Source: Pseudomonadota bacterium (GTDB lineage Bacteria; Pseudomonadota; Alphaproteobacteria; Sphingomonadales; Sphingomonadaceae). From it: DNA of 64,000 bases. The notes under the pieces were generated by a model that was not told the origin of the DNA, did not search any database, and saw nothing but the letters and a program-made list of their open reading frames with translations. Location: positions 124,001-188,000 of the forward strand of contig JAEXAW010000078.1 of the NCBI GenBank assembly GCA_023458055.1, in the 5' to 3' direction. Below, piece by piece: positions 43,252-51,976 of this stretch. Each line of letters begins with the position of its first letter. Positions within the stretch are counted from its first letter, which is position 1. A program made the translations under genes and the position numbers.

Positions 43252-44379
43252 ATGAAAATCGCGGTCCTCAAGGAACAGGCTGAGGGCGAGCGGCGCGTCG
43301 CGGCTATCCCCGAAACCATCAAGAAATTTGCAGCGTTAGGCGCAAGCCTCGCGGTCGAAAGCGGCGCGGGTGCCCATGCGTCGCTGAGCGATGCCGATTA
43401 TGAAGCCGCCGGCGCGAGTGTGGGTTCGCGCGCGGATATACTCAAGGATGCCGATATTGTCCTCGGCATTCAGGGACCGACGGCGGACAGCCTCAAAGGC
43501 ATCAAACAAGGTACCTGGCTCGTCGCGGGACTGAACCCTTTTGGCGAACGCGCTCGGGTCGATGATTATGCCGCGCTTGGCATTGACGCGCTGGCGATGG
43601 AGTTCATGCCGCGTATCACCCGCGCGCAGTCGATGGATATCCTCTCTTCGCAATCAAACCTGTCGGGCTACAAGGCGGTGATCGAGGCGGCGAGCGAATA
43701 TGGCCGCGCGTTTCCGATGATGATGACCGCGGCGGGGACGGTAAGCGCCGCCAAGCTTTTCGTGATGGGCGTTGGCGTTGCGGGGCTTCAGGCGATTGCA
43801 ACCGCGCGGCGTCTGGGCGCGCAGGTGTCCGCCACCGACGTGCGCGCGGCGACCAAAGAGCAGATTGAATCGCTCGGTGCCAAGGCGATCTTCGTTGAAA
43901 GCGTCAAGGGCATCGAAGGCGAAGGCACGGGCGGCTATGCCACCGAAATGTCCGACGAATATAAGGCGGCGCAGGCAGAACTCGTTTCCTCGCACATTGC
44001 CAAGCAGGATATTGTGATCACCACCGCGCTGATCCCCGGTCGACCCGCGCCGCGTCTCATTTCCGACGCGCAGTTGGCGAGCATGAAGCCCGGCAGCGTG
44101 ATCGTTGATCTCGCGGCAGAGCAAGGCGGCAATGTCGAAGGCTGCGTTGCGGGTGCGGTGACCGAAATCCACGGCGTGAAGGTGATCGGCGCGAAGAATA
44201 TGCCCGCGCGATTGGCGGCGGACACCTCGGCGCTGTTTTCGCGCAATCTCTATAATTTCCTCTCGGCCTTCTGGGACAAGGAAGCGGGCAAGCCCGTCCT
44301 CCCCGACGACGACGAAATCACCCAGGCCATCCGGCTGACGCAGGGTGGGAAGGTTGTGAATGAGAGGTTGTTGGGGTGA
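43252..44379 (+). CDS. pntA1: NAD(P) transhydrogenase alpha subunit, part 1
   Basis: 375 residues, soluble dI domain (NAD-binding) of the proton-translocating transhydrogenase. KEQAEGERRVAAIPETIKKF, GLNPF, RAQSMDILSSQSNLSGYKAV, VMGVGVAGLQAIATARRLGA (NAD-binding GxGxxG) and EQGGNVEGC are diagnostic. The stop overlaps the start of an inserted AT-rich gene (GTGA). Confidence 0.96.
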   Translation: MKIAVLKEQAEGERRVAAIPETIKKFAALGASLAVESGAGAHASLSDADYEAAGASVGSRADILKDADIVLGIQGPTADSLKGIKQGTWLVAGLNPFGERARVDDYAALGIDALAMEFMPRITRAQSMDILSSQSNLSGYKAVIEAASEYGRAFPMMMTAAGTVSAAKLFVMGVGVAGLQAIATARRLGAQVSATDVRAATKEQIESLGAKAIFVESVKGIEGEGTGGYATEMSDEYKAAQAELVSSHIAKQDIVITTALIPGRPAPRLISDAQLASMKPGSVIVDLAAEQGGNVEGCVAGAVTEIHGVKVIGAKNMPARLAADTSALFSRNLYNFLSAFWDKEAGKPVLPDDDEITQAIRLTQGGKVVNERLLG

Positions 44380-45151
44380 GCAAGATAGCACTATTTTTAT
44401 TGATAATAGTTCTGGGACTTAGTTCGGTTGGGGTGCGATCAAGGGTAAAGCCGGGAACATTTGGATATGGTGAAATTGTATGGGCCAGTGTGAATTTTTC
44501 CAACCTCTCAAGCCTCCAATTGACGCCACATAAGCCGCTGCACCTTGGTAAAATAGTACCGAAAAGAGCGTTCGTGTTGCAACGAGAGTAAACTTAAGAA
44601 AAAATAAAATAATACCCAAAGGTACATTATTCTCTGAAGCGGAAGGTGTTCCTTTTACTATTTGTGAGGCGGCGAGACGATCGAGCGTCTATAACGTAGA
44701 ATGTCTGGTAGACATTAATCGTGATAACATATTTGATGAGTTTTATCCGGTGAGTTTGGCCGCTTACGAACTTCAATTTCTTGTTACTAAGCCTTATTTA
44801 ATCGGAAAATACTATTATGATTCAAAGGAAAAGTTGGATCAGAAAATAATTTTTTCTGAATTTAAAGAAGATAGTGATGCACGTGGTGTGGATTTATATT
44901 TAAATATTTCGAATATAAATACAAGAAATTCAGAAATTAAGTTCGAAATATGCCATGTTTTTAATTCTGACAATTATGATTTTAATAAGATTGCTTCGGC
45001 GAATAATTGTAGTTTTGAGTCGAAAATTTCGTATCAAACTTTTCCCGCAAAATGGATAACGCCGTTCGGCGTCATCTACGTAAATTCAGTAAATAATGGG
45101 ATTGCAGTAGTTGATTTTGATCCCTCACCAGACGGTCAAAGGATTAAGTAA
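44376..45151 (+). pseudogene. AT-rich gene inserted between pntA1 and pntA2, frameshifted
   Basis: From GTG 44376 the frame reads a signal-like N-terminus (ALFLLIIVLGLSSVG) and continues to KPLHLGKIVPK, stopping at 44591. The remaining coding sequence is open in another frame from about 44552 (NSTEKSVRVATRVN...) to 45151. One extra A in the AAAA run at 44550-44553 would join them into a 258-residue protein (776+1 bases divide by three). No family recognised; likely exported, with a conserved-looking late part ITPFGVIYVNSVNNGIAVVDF. Much more AT-rich than its neighbours. Start and stop each overlap the flanking pnt genes (GTGA, TAATG). Confidence 0.8.
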
Positions 45152-45444
45152 TGGACTTCATCTCAATTCTCTCCATCTTCGTCCTCGCCTGTTTTGTCGG
45201 CTATTATGTCGTCTGGTCGGTGACGCCGGCGCTGCATACGCCGCTTATGGCGGTGACCAATGCGATCAGCTCGGTGATTATTGTCGGTGCGCTGATTGCA
45301 GCCGCGGCCTCGGCGATGGGTGAGGGCGGCGTGGCGTCGAAATGGCTTGGCCTGCTCGCCATCGTGCTCGCCAGCATCAATATTTTCGGCGGCTTCGCGG
45401 TCACGGCGCGGATGCTTGCTATGTATAAGAAGAAGGAGCGGTGA
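45151..45444 (+). CDS. pntA2: NAD(P) transhydrogenase alpha subunit, part 2
   Basis: 97 residues, the membrane part of the alpha subunit (dII): ILSIFVLACFVGYYVVWSVTPALHTPLMAVTNAISSVIIVGAL is the family hallmark, with about three helices. Its ATG overlaps the TAA of the inserted gene, so translation may depend on reading through that broken frame or on re-initiation. Confidence 0.95.
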   Translation: MDFISILSIFVLACFVGYYVVWSVTPALHTPLMAVTNAISSVIIVGALIAAAASAMGEGGVASKWLGLLAIVLASINIFGGFAVTARMLAMYKKKER

Positions 45445-45467
45445 AGATGAGGGGGACACAAAATAAG

Positions 45468-45567
45468 CCCCTCCCCTTCAGGGGAGGGGTTGGGGTGGGG
45501 CCTGTCAAAAGGGACCATCACTTACAGACAATCCCCACCCCCTACCCCTCCCCTGAAGGGGAGGGGG
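45468..45567. repeat. GC-rich inverted repeat inside the pnt operon
   Basis: CCCCTCCCCTTCAGGGGAGGGG followed by TTGGGGTGGGG at 45468-45500 is repeated in inverse at 45533-45567 around a 32-base loop. Each arm is itself a palindrome. The right end supplies the GGAGGGGGG ribosome site of pntB. Belongs to the same style of dispersed repeat as 38309-38523. Confidence 0.85.
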
Positions 45568-45568
45568 G

Positions 45569-47077
45569 ATGACAGCTATGGAACATGCAACTCCGGCCTG
45601 GGTCAGCATTGCCTATCTTATCGCGGGCGTGTGTTTCATCCTCGCGCTGCGCGGGCTCTCCTCGCCTGCGACCTCGCAGCGGGGCAATCGGCTGGGCATG
45701 ATTGGCATGGCGATTGCCGTGCTGACGACGATGGCGACGCATGTGCCCATGGTGACGCCCCAGCCGATGAACAGTTATGTCGGCCCCGATTTTAATACGC
45801 TGGGTCTCATTTTTGGTGCCATCGCCATTGGCGGGGTGATCGGCTGGGTCATCGCCAAGAAGATTGCGATGACCGACATGCCGCAATTGGTCGCGGCGTT
45901 TCACAGTCTGGTCGGCCTCGCGGCGGTGCTGGTCGCGGCCGCCGCCTATCTCAACCCCGCGGCCTTTGGCATTCTTGCCGAGCCCGAGGCGTATATGAAC
46001 GCGGCGGAATATGCGCGCAACGGCTTCATCAATCCGGTGAGCCGGATCGAAATGGGCCTTGGTGCCGCGATCGGCGCGATCACCTTTTCCGGCTCGGTCA
46101 TCGCGTTCCTGAAACTCGCAGGCAAAATGTCGGGTGCGCCGATCTTGCTCCCGATGCGCCATGTCATCAATCTCGGCACACTCGCGGCGATTATCGGTTT
46201 GACCGCCTGGTTTACGCAGGACCAAAGCCCGTGGATTTTCTGGACGATTCTCGCGCTTTCCTTCGCCATCGGTTTCCTCCTCATCATCCCCATCGGCGGC
46301 GCGGATATGCCGGTCGTGGTGTCGATGCTCAACAGCTATTCCGGCTGGGCGGCCGCAGCGATGGGCTTTACGCTCCACAATAGCGCGATGATCATCACCG
46401 GCGCGCTGGTGGGCTCGTCGGGCGCGATCCTCAGCTACATCATGTGCCGCGCGATGAACCGCAGCTTCTTGAGCGTGATCGCGGGCGGGTTCGGTGCGGA
46501 AGCCGCTGTTGCCGGCGGCGAGGCCAAGGAACAGCGCCCGTGGAAGCGCGGATCGGCGGAAGATGCTGCGTTCCTGATGTCTCAGGCCGACAATGTCATC
46601 ATCGTGCCCGGGTACGGCATGGCGGTCGCGCAGGCGCAGCATGTCTTGCGCGAGATGGGCGATCTTCTCAAAAAGGAAGGCGTCAACGTCAAATATGCGA
46701 TCCACCCCGTCGCGGGCCGTATGCCGGGCCATATGAACGTGCTCCTCGCTGAAGCGAACGTGCCTTATGACGAGGTGTTCGAGTTGGAAGACATCAACAG
46801 CGAATTTGCGCAGGCCGATGTCGCCTTCGTGATCGGCGCCAACGATGTCACCAACCCTGCGGCCAAAACCGACAAGACCTCACCGATTTACGGCATGCCG
46901 GTGCTCGACGTTGAAAAGGCGAAGACGGTGTTGTTCGTGAAACGCTCGATGGGCGGGGTCGGCTATGCGGGCGTCGACAATGACGTCTTCTATATGGACA
47001 ATACCATGATGTTACTTGCGGATGCCAAGAAGATGGTCGAAGAGATCGTCAAATCGCTGTCCGGTTCGGCGCATTAG
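45569..47077 (+). CDS. pntB: NAD(P) transhydrogenase beta subunit
   Basis: 502 residues: about nine membrane helices (dII) followed by the NADP(H)-binding dIII domain with PGYGMAVAQAQH, HPVAGRMPGHMNVLLAEA, GANDVTNPAA and SMGGVGYAGVDN. Uses the proton gradient to make NADPH. ATG 45569 lies directly behind the ribosome site supplied by the inverted repeat. Confidence 0.97.
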   Translation: MTAMEHATPAWVSIAYLIAGVCFILALRGLSSPATSQRGNRLGMIGMAIAVLTTMATHVPMVTPQPMNSYVGPDFNTLGLIFGAIAIGGVIGWVIAKKIAMTDMPQLVAAFHSLVGLAAVLVAAAAYLNPAAFGILAEPEAYMNAAEYARNGFINPVSRIEMGLGAAIGAITFSGSVIAFLKLAGKMSGAPILLPMRHVINLGTLAAIIGLTAWFTQDQSPWIFWTILALSFAIGFLLIIPIGGADMPVVVSMLNSYSGWAAAAMGFTLHNSAMIITGALVGSSGAILSYIMCRAMNRSFLSVIAGGFGAEAAVAGGEAKEQRPWKRGSAEDAAFLMSQADNVIIVPGYGMAVAQAQHVLREMGDLLKKEGVNVKYAIHPVAGRMPGHMNVLLAEANVPYDEVFELEDINSEFAQADVAFVIGANDVTNPAAKTDKTSPIYGMPVLDVEKAKTVLFVKRSMGGVGYAGVDNDVFYMDNTMMLLADAKKMVEEIVKSLSGSAH

Positions 47078-47090
47078 ATCGAGAGAGATT

Positions 47091-47630
47091 ATGTCAAAGC
47101 CAACAAAACAGTTTTTAGACAAGGCCAAAGAATTTGCTCGAGATAAAATCCACCCGGTTGTCGAATTTTTTGAAATTACTCACGATGATAACGGTGGAAC
47201 CAGTTTTATTGATATTTCGTCGGAAGATGGAAAATTACTTCGATCACACCTTCGTAAATCCAAAGGAATTTACGCATTTTATAATTCTGAATATGAAATA
47301 ATTTATCTTGGAAAAACAAAAAATGATCTATGGACAGAAATGAAGGGCGCATTTCATAGAAAAATGGATCATTATTATAGATATTATGTCCATCATCCAC
47401 GATCAAAATACTCTGGAAAGTTTAAAGGTCTTAGAAAGATTTCGAGTAATCAACTTACTGTTGCTCATGCTGCGTCTTTTTTTTCTGCCTATCACATGGA
47501 TGATGATGTTCTAATTGATATCGTTGAAATGATGATGATTAGAGTTTTGCCCAATGATCTTTTGAACGTTCGAATGGAGGGGAACATGACTCTTCTTCCG
47601 TTTGCTTCTACTTTGGAGACCGAAACTTAA
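47091..47630 (+). CDS. GIY-YIG nuclease-domain protein, AT-rich insert after pntB
   Basis: 179 residues from ATG 47091, 13 bases after pntB; its TAA abuts the ATG of the racemase gene. The GIY-YIG core reads KGIYAFYNSEYEIIYLGKTK (about residues 59-78) with downstream Arg in AFHRKM, Glu in DIVEMMMIR and Asn in LLNVRMEGN, that is all catalytic positions of the fold. An N-terminal 55 residues precede the domain. Composition is strongly AT-rich compared with its neighbours, so it is likely acquired. Whether it acts in defence, as a homing-type enzyme or otherwise is unknown. Confidence 0.75.
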   Translation: MSKPTKQFLDKAKEFARDKIHPVVEFFEITHDDNGGTSFIDISSEDGKLLRSHLRKSKGIYAFYNSEYEIIYLGKTKNDLWTEMKGAFHRKMDHYYRYYVHHPRSKYSGKFKGLRKISSNQLTVAHAASFFSAYHMDDDVLIDIVEMMMIRVLPNDLLNVRMEGNMTLLPFASTLETET

Positions 47631-48329
47631 ATGCGCAAATTGGGTTTGATCGGGGGGATGAGCTGGGTCTCCACCGAATTTTATTACCGCATCATCAACA
47701 GCATGGTGCAGAAGCGCACCGGCGGTACCTGCAATGCGCCGCTGGTGATCGACAGCCTCAATTTCTGCGACCTGCAAAAGCTTGAGACCGACGAGCAATG
47801 GGCGCATGCGACCGAAGTGCTGAGCGATGCGGCGCAGCGGCTTGAAACCGCTGGCGCGACCGCGATCCTCATCTGTGCCAACTCGATGCACAAAATCTAT
47901 GACGAGGTGCAGGCGGCGGTTAAAATCCCGATCATCCATATCGTCGACGCGATTGGCGAGAAGATGCACGCGGACGGGATGCACAATGCAGCGCTTCTCG
48001 GCACGCAGAATGTGATGACCGGAAAATGGTATCGCCAGCGCCTGGTCAGCCACGGTGTGACCTTGATGCCGGTCGAAACCGACGATGTCGAAATGCTCGA
48101 CCGCATCATTTATGACGAGTTGATGCACGGGAAGATCAACCGCCAATCCGAGCGTGATCTCAAAACCTACATCACCAATATCGATCAGGCCGATTTCGAT
48201 TCGGTGGTGCTGGGGACAACGGAACTCAGCATGATCGTCGATACCAAAGCGAATGTGCTGCCTATCTATGACAGCGCCGAAATCCACGCGATGGCAGGCG
48301 TCGAATGGATTTTGAGCGACGCGCCTTAA
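47631..48329 (+). CDS. Aspartate/glutamate racemase family protein with one active-site Cys
   Basis: 232 residues: LGLIGGMSWVSTEFYYRIIN at the start, ILICANSMHKIYD with the first catalytic Cys (about 83), and VVLGTTELSMIV, where the second catalytic Cys of LGCTE is Thr. Two-Cys racemases need both, so racemisation may be one-sided or altered; members with one Cys and one Thr exist in the YgeA-like branch. Substrate unknown. Confidence 0.9.
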   Translation: MRKLGLIGGMSWVSTEFYYRIINSMVQKRTGGTCNAPLVIDSLNFCDLQKLETDEQWAHATEVLSDAAQRLETAGATAILICANSMHKIYDEVQAAVKIPIIHIVDAIGEKMHADGMHNAALLGTQNVMTGKWYRQRLVSHGVTLMPVETDDVEMLDRIIYDELMHGKINRQSERDLKTYITNIDQADFDSVVLGTTELSMIVDTKANVLPIYDSAEIHAMAGVEWILSDAP

Positions 48330-48347
48330 TCGTCCGGACGGGCGGCG

Positions 48348-48773
48348 TCAGCGCGCCCGAGTCCACACGCGGGTCTGGCAGATAAAGCCCCAGCATCCTT
48401 TGAGATTGAGCGTGCCATTGGGGTTGAGCGCGGCAAAGGATTTGAACGTCTTGCCGCGCGTCGGATCATAAATCTGGCCGCGCCATTGGGTGCCGTCCGC
48501 GACCATTCCGGAAATCAGGCGGATGCCGGTAATCGGGCGACTGCGCAGCTTGGGGTCGGGATTGTTGATATCGCGCTGCCCCTTCGTGCCGGAAACCTGT
48601 TCGGTCACGGTGCCGCAGAGCGCGCTGCCGCAGGGCGCGATGGTCACGATGATGCTGCCCTTGGGATCGGTAGCCAGCCAGCGTCCGGTAATCGGGGCGG
48701 GCCCGGCAAGGGCCGGACTTGCAAGCCCGGCGAGCAAACCGAGGGCGGGCAACATATAGCGCATCTTGATCAT
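48348..48773 (-). CDS. Secreted DUF2147 family protein
   Basis: 141 residues with signal peptide (ASPALAGP, cleaved near residue 23) and DUF2147 motifs TGRWLATDPKGSIIVTI, CGSALCGTV, GIRLISGM and WRGQIYDPTRGKTF, ending in CWGFICQTRVWTR. Beta-barrel-like periplasmic protein of unknown function. A longer frame to 49499 is a shadow antisense to maiA. Convergent with the racemase gene. Confidence 0.9.
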   Translation of the reverse strand: MIKMRYMLPALGLLAGLASPALAGPAPITGRWLATDPKGSIIVTIAPCGSALCGTVTEQVSGTKGQRDINNPDPKLRSRPITGIRLISGMVADGTQWRGQIYDPTRGKTFKSFAALNPNGTLNLKGCWGFICQTRVWTRAR

Positions 48774-48875
48774 AACAGTTTGGTTTCCCCATATTGTTCG
48801 GTGCATCATCTGATGCCATGAGTGAAGCCGCTTTTCCAGAAGATGAATGACAAGCGTGTTACAGGAGCCGGTGCG

Positions 48876-49511
48876 ATGGATTTGGTGCTTTATGATTATT
48901 TCCGGTCCTCGGCCTCTTACCGCGTGCGGATCGCGCTCAACCTCAAGGATGTGCCGTACGAGGCGGTCGATACCAGCCTCATCGATGGCGCGCAGCGTAG
49001 CGCCGAGCATCTTGCGCGCAACCCGCAAGGCTTTGTGCCGAGCCTTGACGTCGGCGGCGTAGTCCTCAACCAGAGTCTGGCGATTATCGATTGGCTTGAT
49101 GCCAAATATCCCGATCCGCGCCTGATCCCGGCGGACCCTGATGCGCGGGCAAAAGTGCTGGCTGAGGCGCTGGTCATCATCGCGGACATTCACCCCATCA
49201 ATAATTTGCGCATCCTCCAATATCTGAAGCGCGAACTGGGCGCGAGCCAGGAGCAGGTCGATATATGGTATCGCCATTGGATCCTCGAAGGCCTCACCGC
49301 GCTCGAAGCGATGGCCCCGGATGAGGACGGGCTGTTCGGGGGCGCTTCGCCCAACCTCACCGATATCTGCCTCGTCCCGCAAATATATAATGCGCGGCGC
49401 TTTGCGACCCCGCTCGAGGCCTTCCCCAAGCTGGTGCGGATCGATGCCGCGCTCACGCAGATCGACGCCTTCGTCCGCGCGAGTCCCGAGGCGGTGCAAT
49501 CGGGGTCATGA
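48876..49511 (+). CDS. maiA: Maleylacetoacetate isomerase (zeta-class GST)
   Basis: 211 residues from ATG 48876 (AGGAG upstream). Glutathione-dependent isomerisation of maleylacetoacetate to fumarylacetoacetate in tyrosine catabolism. Zeta-GST motif SSASYRVRIALNLKDVPYEAV (Ala in place of the non-essential Cys), QGFVPSLDVGGVVLNQSLAIIDWL, and a C-terminal helical domain. First gene of the block with marR, hppD and fah. Confidence 0.93.
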   Translation: MDLVLYDYFRSSASYRVRIALNLKDVPYEAVDTSLIDGAQRSAEHLARNPQGFVPSLDVGGVVLNQSLAIIDWLDAKYPDPRLIPADPDARAKVLAEALVIIADIHPINNLRILQYLKRELGASQEQVDIWYRHWILEGLTALEAMAPDEDGLFGGASPNLTDICLVPQIYNARRFATPLEAFPKLVRIDAALTQIDAFVRASPEAVQSGS

Positions 49512-49622
49512 GGCTAAGGCGTAAAGCTTTTGAGGATACATTGTTGAGGCCCCTTCCACCCTTGCGCTCGGCAAGCGATTGCGCGAAACTAGGCTTTGGA
49601 AATTCGCAATAGGACAGGGGCC

Positions 49623-50078
49623 ATGGCGGCAAGTAAACTCAATCTTTCCAGTTTCACGCCCTACCGGCTGTCGGTGACGACCAACGTCGTCAGCGATCTC
49701 ATCGCGCGCGAATATCAGAGCCGGTTCGGCCTCAAAATCCCCGAATGGCGGGTGATGGCAGTCCTCGGCGAGGGCAAGGCGCGCACGCAGCGCGACCTTG
49801 TCGATGCGACTCACATGGACAAGGTGACGGTCAATCGCGCCACCAAGGCGCTGGTGGACCGGCTGTTGGTGGTGCGCACGCCTTCTGCAAGCGACGGCCG
49901 CTCGCATCATCTTGAACTCAGCGACACCGGGCGTGACCTCTATGACGAGATTGTGCCCACGGCCCTCACCATGGAAGCGCGCGTGCTGTCGGTGCTGAAT
50001 GATGCGGAGCGCGAGACATTGCTCGGCCTCCTCGAAAAAATACAGGCTTCGGCGGAATATGCCGCCGAACGGATGTAA
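49623..50078 (+). CDS. MarR-family transcriptional regulator
   Basis: 151 residues. Winged HTH: FGLKIPEWRVMAVLGEGKARTQRDLVDATHMDKVTVNRATKALVDRLLVVRTPSASDGRSHHLELSDTG, the beta-wing containing the DGR motif typical of MarR. It lies between maiA and hppD and probably controls the tyrosine pathway genes, responding to an intermediate such as homogentisate. Confidence 0.92.
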   Translation: MAASKLNLSSFTPYRLSVTTNVVSDLIAREYQSRFGLKIPEWRVMAVLGEGKARTQRDLVDATHMDKVTVNRATKALVDRLLVVRTPSASDGRSHHLELSDTGRDLYDEIVPTALTMEARVLSVLNDAERETLLGLLEKIQASAEYAAERM

Positions 50079-50156
50079 CGCCCGACCTATTGCACCTCGC
50101 TCTTCGGAGTGCTAAGTTGGTTTCAAGTGAAACTAACGAAGCATTGCGAGGAGTCG

Positions 50157-51254
50157 ATGGCTGATCTGTTTGAAAACCCGCTAGGCCTGGATGGCTTTGA
50201 ATTTGTCGAATTTTCGGCCCCTGAAAAAGGTGTGCTGGAGCCGGTGTTCAAGGCGATGGGCTTTACCCATGTGGCGCATCACCGTTCGAAGGACGTCGAT
50301 TTGTGGCGTCAAGGCGGCATCAACCTCATCGCTAACTATGAACCGCGCAGCCCCGCGGCTTATTTCTCGGCCGAGCATGGCCCGTCCGCCTGTGGCATGG
50401 GCTTCCGTGTCAAAAATGCAGCCAAGGCTTATGAAGAAGCGATTGCGCGGGGCGCGGAACCGGTGCCGACGACCACCGGCCCGATGGAATTGCGCATTCC
50501 TGCGATCAAGGGCATTGGCGGCGCGCTCGTCTATCTGATCGACCGGTATGCGGAAGAGGGTAATCCCGATGCGCTCTCCATCTATGATATCGATTTTGAA
50601 TATCTCCCCGGTGTGGATCGCAATCCAGCGGGGGCAGGGTTCAAGCTGATCGACCACCTCACCCACAATGTCTATGGCGGGCGCATGGCCTATTGGGCCG
50701 ATTATTATGAGCGCATCTTCGGCTTCCGGGAAATCCGCTATTTCGACATTAAGGGCGAATATACCGGCCTCACCTCCAAGGCGATGACCGCGCCCGATGG
50801 CAAGATCCGCATCCCGCTGAACGAAGAAGGCAAAGCGGGCGGCGGGCAGATTGAGGAATATCTGCGCGCGTTCAACGGCGAGGGCATCCAGCATATCGCA
50901 CTCATTTGTGATGATCTCATCGCCTGCCTCGACAAGTTGCGCGCCAATGGCGTGCCGTTGATGGCCGCGCCCCCGGCTACCTATTATGAGATGCTCGAAG
51001 ACCGGCTGCCAGGCCATGGCGAGCCGACCGCTGAACTGCAATCGCGCGGCATTTTGCTCGATGGCTCGACCGAAGATGGCGACCCGCGCCTCCTCCTCCA
51101 AATTTTCGCGCAGCCCGAAATCGGCCCGGTCTTCTTTGAATTCATCCAGCGCAAGAAGGATGAAGGCTTTGGCGAGGGCAATTTCACCGCTTTGTTCAAA
51201 TCGATCGAAGCCGACCAGCTGAAACGCGGCGTATTGGAGAAGGAAGGCGCATAA
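50157..51254 (+). CDS. hppD: 4-hydroxyphenylpyruvate dioxygenase
   Basis: 365 residues from ATG 50157 (GAGGAG upstream). Fe(II) dioxygenase that converts 4-hydroxyphenylpyruvate to homogentisate. Two VOC domains; metal ligands are visible in LIDHLTHNV (His), IQHIALI (His) and PVFFEFIQRK (Glu), and the C-terminal helix motif GFGEGNFTALFKSIE is diagnostic. The stop overlaps the next gene (TAATG). Confidence 0.96.
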   Translation: MADLFENPLGLDGFEFVEFSAPEKGVLEPVFKAMGFTHVAHHRSKDVDLWRQGGINLIANYEPRSPAAYFSAEHGPSACGMGFRVKNAAKAYEEAIARGAEPVPTTTGPMELRIPAIKGIGGALVYLIDRYAEEGNPDALSIYDIDFEYLPGVDRNPAGAGFKLIDHLTHNVYGGRMAYWADYYERIFGFREIRYFDIKGEYTGLTSKAMTAPDGKIRIPLNEEGKAGGGQIEEYLRAFNGEGIQHIALICDDLIACLDKLRANGVPLMAAPPATYYEMLEDRLPGHGEPTAELQSRGILLDGSTEDGDPRLLLQIFAQPEIGPVFFEFIQRKKDEGFGEGNFTALFKSIEADQLKRGVLEKEGA

Positions 51255-51850
51255 TGTCCGTCACGCCCACTACCATGGAACCTGCCGAGGTCGCGCCCAC
51301 GCTGCCGTTCAGTCTCAATCGTATCCACCATGTCGCCTATCGCTGCAAGGATGCGAAGGAGACGGTCGATTGGTACCAGCGCGTGCTCGGCATGGATTAT
51401 GTCACGGCATTTTCCGAAGATCATGTGCCCTCAACCGGGGCATATGATCCCTATATGCATGTGTTCCTCGATTGCGGCGGCGGCAATGTGCTGGCCTTTT
51501 TCGAACTGCCCGAACAGCCCGAAATGGGCCGCGATGACAACACGCCGACCTGGGTTCAGCATCTTGCATTCGAGGTGGAATCGGTGGAGGCGTTGATGGC
51601 CGCCAAGGACCATATCGAAGCGCAAGGTATCGAGGTGCTGGGGCCGACCTATCATGGCATCTTCCGCTCAATCTATTTCTTTGATCCCAATGGTCACCGG
51701 CTCGAACTCGCCGCTAATATCGGGACGCCGGAGCAATATGCGGAGTTGCGCACCGTCGCGCCGTTGATGCTTGAGGAATGGAGCCGGACCAAGAAAGCGC
51801 CGCGCTATGCGGAATGGCTGCACAAGGAAGAGATTATCGTTCCGGAGTGA
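51254..51850 (+). CDS. VOC-family protein in the tyrosine catabolic operon
   Basis: 198 residues, one VOC domain. Potential metal ligands match an extradiol-type 2-His-1-Glu set: RIHHVAYRC, WVQHLAFEVES and GHRLELAAN. A C-terminal tail (TVAPLMLEEWSRTKK) is outside the domain. It sits between hppD and fah, where homogentisate 1,2-dioxygenase would be expected; no hmgA is seen in the window. Enzyme activity unproven. Confidence 0.85.
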   Translation: MSVTPTTMEPAEVAPTLPFSLNRIHHVAYRCKDAKETVDWYQRVLGMDYVTAFSEDHVPSTGAYDPYMHVFLDCGGGNVLAFFELPEQPEMGRDDNTPTWVQHLAFEVESVEALMAAKDHIEAQGIEVLGPTYHGIFRSIYFFDPNGHRLELAANIGTPEQYAELRTVAPLMLEEWSRTKKAPRYAEWLHKEEIIVPE

Positions 51851-51895
51851 TCCGAAAATCGCTTGCTTCAACGTGCAAGAAACCGTCTAAATAAT

Positions 51896-51950
51896 CCGTT
51901 CGCTCTGAGCCCGTTGAAGGCCAAGGCTTAGACAAGCTCAGCCCGAACGG
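51896..51950. repeat. REP-like palindrome upstream of fah
   Basis: CCGTTCGCTCTGAGCCCGTTG...GACAAGCTCAGCCCGAACGG, an imperfect palindrome with CCGTTCG ends. Core GTTCGGGCTGAGCTTGTC matches a dispersed repeat common in sphingomonad genomes, from memory. Confidence 0.75.
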
Positions 51951-51976
51951 TTGAATATTATAATAGGGAGACGTCC

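Noticed and set aside
48774..49499. Long N-terminal part of the DUF2147 frame
   Set aside because: It is antisense to maiA; the true start at about 48773 is followed by a signal peptide.
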